Positions 63,036 through 64,000 of a stretch of DNA of 64,000 nucleotides are shown here, piece by piece. Source of the DNA: Carboxylicivirga linearis (GTDB lineage Bacteria; Bacteroidota; Bacteroidia; Bacteroidales; Marinilabiliaceae); the NCBI RefSeq assembly GCF_018271995.1, contig NZ_JAGUCO010000024.1:16674-80673 (forward strand), read 5' to 3'. The notes beneath the pieces were generated by a model. That model saw only the letters and a program-made list of their open reading frames with translations, was not told the DNA's origin and ran no database searches. The translations under genes were made by a program, and so were the position numbers. Each line of letters opens with the position of its first letter. The stretch's first letter is position 1.

Positions 63036-63263
63036 ATGAGCTCGAATATTCAAATCCAGCGCATTTGTTTGCACTGCGGTAATGAGTTCATTGCCAGAAC
63101 AACAGTTACCAAGTTTTGTGGTCAAAAGTGTGCTTCTAAAAACTACAAAAAGAGACAACGAGAACAAAAATTAGAATCCAGTAATAAGGAAACATTAGAG
63201 GTCAAAACAATATATAATCGTGAATTTAAAATGTGCACTTTTTTCAATTTGAAATGTACATAA
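63036..63263 (+). CDS. Short excisionase-like zinc-finger protein, possibly truncated
   Basis: 75 aa. A strong Shine-Dalgarno AGGAGG lies 8 bp before the ATG, unusual for this phylum. The start [20 protein letters not shown] with [12 protein letters not shown] matches the CxxC-x12-CxxxC zinc-ribbon N-terminus of Bacteroidota mobile-element excisionase/HTH proteins. In those it continues into an HTH (MerR/excisionase) domain; here it ends after only about 30 further residues ([14 protein letters not shown]), so the HTH is missing. Likely a truncated remnant or a variant zinc-finger protein. Confidence 0.6.
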   Translation: MSSNIQIQRICLHCGNEFIARTTVTKFCGQKCASKNYKKRQREQKLESSNKETLEVKTIYNREFKMCTFFNLKCT

Positions 63264-63264
63264 A

Positions 63265-63300
63265 AAAATAAAGGCCTGCTTTTTAACAGGCCTTTATTTT
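63265..63300. terminator. Bidirectional terminator
   Basis: 14-bp perfect stem AAAATAAAGGCCTG / CAGGCCTTTATTTT with an 8-nt loop between the excisionase-like gene and the HNH gene; T runs on both strands. Confidence 0.9.
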
Positions 63301-63621
63301 TCAAGCAAACCAAGTCTGTATTTTTTCAATATTATCAACGCCTTTTGCCGTTATAGATGTTGTTGATTTTGGATAATTATCTCCTTTTGTTCTATTATTC
63401 TGCCATTGCAATGGTTGCAAGTTATCTATATGATTTGATCCTTTAAGAGCTTCCGGCTTCATATGATCAATTTCCCAACCATATTGACTATCTGTATTCC
63501 CAAATTGACTATAGTGAATCCATGCACCGGCCATATCTTTTCGCCATTCGCTAGGTTTATTTGGAGGTACTATTGTTCCCTTTTCCCAAACTGCATCAAT
63601 TTGTTCTTGTGTCCAACTCAT
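63301..63621 (-). CDS. HNH endonuclease-like protein
   Basis: 106 aa. The HNH core is WEIDHMKPEALKGSNHIDNL followed by QPLQWQNNRTKGD: the first His in IDHM, Asn-Leu-Gln-Pro-Leu, and the final Asn-Asn-x-x-K-G-D. The N-terminal half (WTQEQIDAVWEKG) is typical of phage or mobile-element HNH proteins. It lies 40 bp downstream of the DNA adenine methylase on the same strand, so it may be a restriction partner or a homing-type nuclease. It would cut double-stranded DNA. Confidence 0.8.
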   Translation of the reverse strand: MSWTQEQIDAVWEKGTIVPPNKPSEWRKDMAGAWIHYSQFGNTDSQYGWEIDHMKPEALKGSNHIDNLQPLQWQNNRTKGDNYPKSTTSITAKGVDNIEKIQTWFA

Positions 63622-63661
63622 AGTATTAGATTTAATGATTAAACCCTGAATATACTCATTT

Positions 63662-64000
63662 TTAGGTCACATTAACCTCATATTCTGGCTTTTCTAAACT
63701 ACCACTCACACTACTCACATATCGCAGCTTATAAAGCATGATATCAGTATATCCTGCATTGTGGTTTACTTTTACTGGCATATCGTATTGAATGGATCCG
63801 GCAAATGGGTTGTATGCTTCCAGATTCTTTTCAAGCCAATCACATAATTCTATGATCGATGATTTATCAGACGTAAAATAGATGTATGAGTTATCCTTAA
63901 GTACATTCAATACATCTAAATAATCAGACAATCGCCAGTAGTTTTGATAGGTACCTACCTCAGTACTTAAGTAAGGTGGATCCACAAAGAATACCACACC
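63662..64000 (-). CDS. DNA adenine methylase (D12 class), 5' part beyond window
   Basis: C-terminal part only (about 112 residues); the start lies to the right of 64000. Motif IV is FFVDPPYLSTEVGTYQNYW near the window edge, the DPPY type of Dam-like N6-adenine methyltransferases, followed by typical C-terminal elements (YIYFTSDKSSIIELCDWLEKN). These phage- or mobile-element-borne enzymes protect DNA or regulate. Likely co-transcribed with the downstream HNH nuclease. Target sequence unknown. Confidence 0.82.
   Translation of the reverse strand, partial: GVVFFVDPPYLSTEVGTYQNYWRLSDYLDVLNVLKDNSYIYFTSDKSSIIELCDWLEKNLEAYNPFAGSIQYDMPVKVNHNAGYTDIMLYKLRYVSSVSGSLEKPEYEVNVT

Overview
The window is low-GC DNA from a member of the Bacteroidota, probably an anaerobic or facultative marine-type Bacteroidales/Marinilabiliales relative (the rank below phylum is inference). 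Direct support: TonB-dependent receptor, a TonB-like energy transducer, secreted proteins with type IX secretion (T9SS) C-terminal sorting domains, a BspA-like leucine-rich protein, DUF4465/DUF6340/DUF4369 proteins, and several exact matches to the Bacteroidota -7 promoter element TAnnTTTG.

Layout. 1-12.8 kb is an accessory island made of three related cassettes. Each has an AraC-type regulator on the plus strand, divergent from minus-strand genes for a secreted hydrolase plus small envelope proteins. The hydrolases come from three unrelated families (choloylglycine/penicillin V acylase-like, serine beta-lactamase-like, alpha/beta hydrolase), while the regulators, NTF2-like proteins and beta-barrel proteins are paralogues. 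A 248-bp tandem repeat rich in covarying hairpins (7105-7616) sits between cassettes 2 and 3. 13.2-13.4 kb carries tRNA-Gly(GCC) and tRNA-Leu(GAG). 13.5-15.4 kb pairs a CotH-like protein with a VTC polyphosphate-polymerase-type protein. 15.9-17.3 kb encodes an odd cytoplasmic GH16-like protein with an N-terminal repeat region and a lost catalytic motif.

17.4-38 kb holds mostly envelope and housekeeping genes: a carboxypeptidase-regulatory-domain protein, a coiled-coil lipoprotein, an SLC13-type permease, a U32 protein, a biotin locus (unknown small protein, bioB, TonB-dependent receptor), a secreted leucine-rich protein, a plus-strand run (DUF4097 protein, Xaa-Pro aminopeptidase, glycosyltransferase, TlpA-like protein, DUF4465 lipoprotein) and a secreted trypsin-like protease. 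38-46 kb is a cation/proton antiporter followed by a fermentation cluster transcribed pta - ackA - 3-hydroxyacyl-CoA dehydrogenase - ackA - ptb - buk, which would convert acetyl-CoA and butyryl-CoA (or branched-chain acyl-CoA) to acids with ATP formation. 46-61 kb contains a DUF1338 dioxygenase, a TonB/plug fusion, an omega-amidase-type nitrilase, YitT, an Omp85-like barrel, DUF819, a PBP4-type peptidase, fabG, an MCP, sucD, a secreted glutamine-amidotransferase-like protein and a leucine-rich-repeat protein. mnmE (61.4-62.8 kb) is the last housekeeping gene. It is followed by what looks like the edge of a mobile element: five GAAAC boxes at 10-bp spacing, a shortened excisionase-like gene, an HNH nuclease and a partial DNA adenine methylase running off the right end.

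Most promising for new biology: the AraC/hydrolase cassette array with a shared upstream motif, the GH16-like pseudoenzyme, the motif shared by two proteins flanking bioB, and the 248-bp structured repeat. All functional names are from reading protein sequence by eye; no database search was run.
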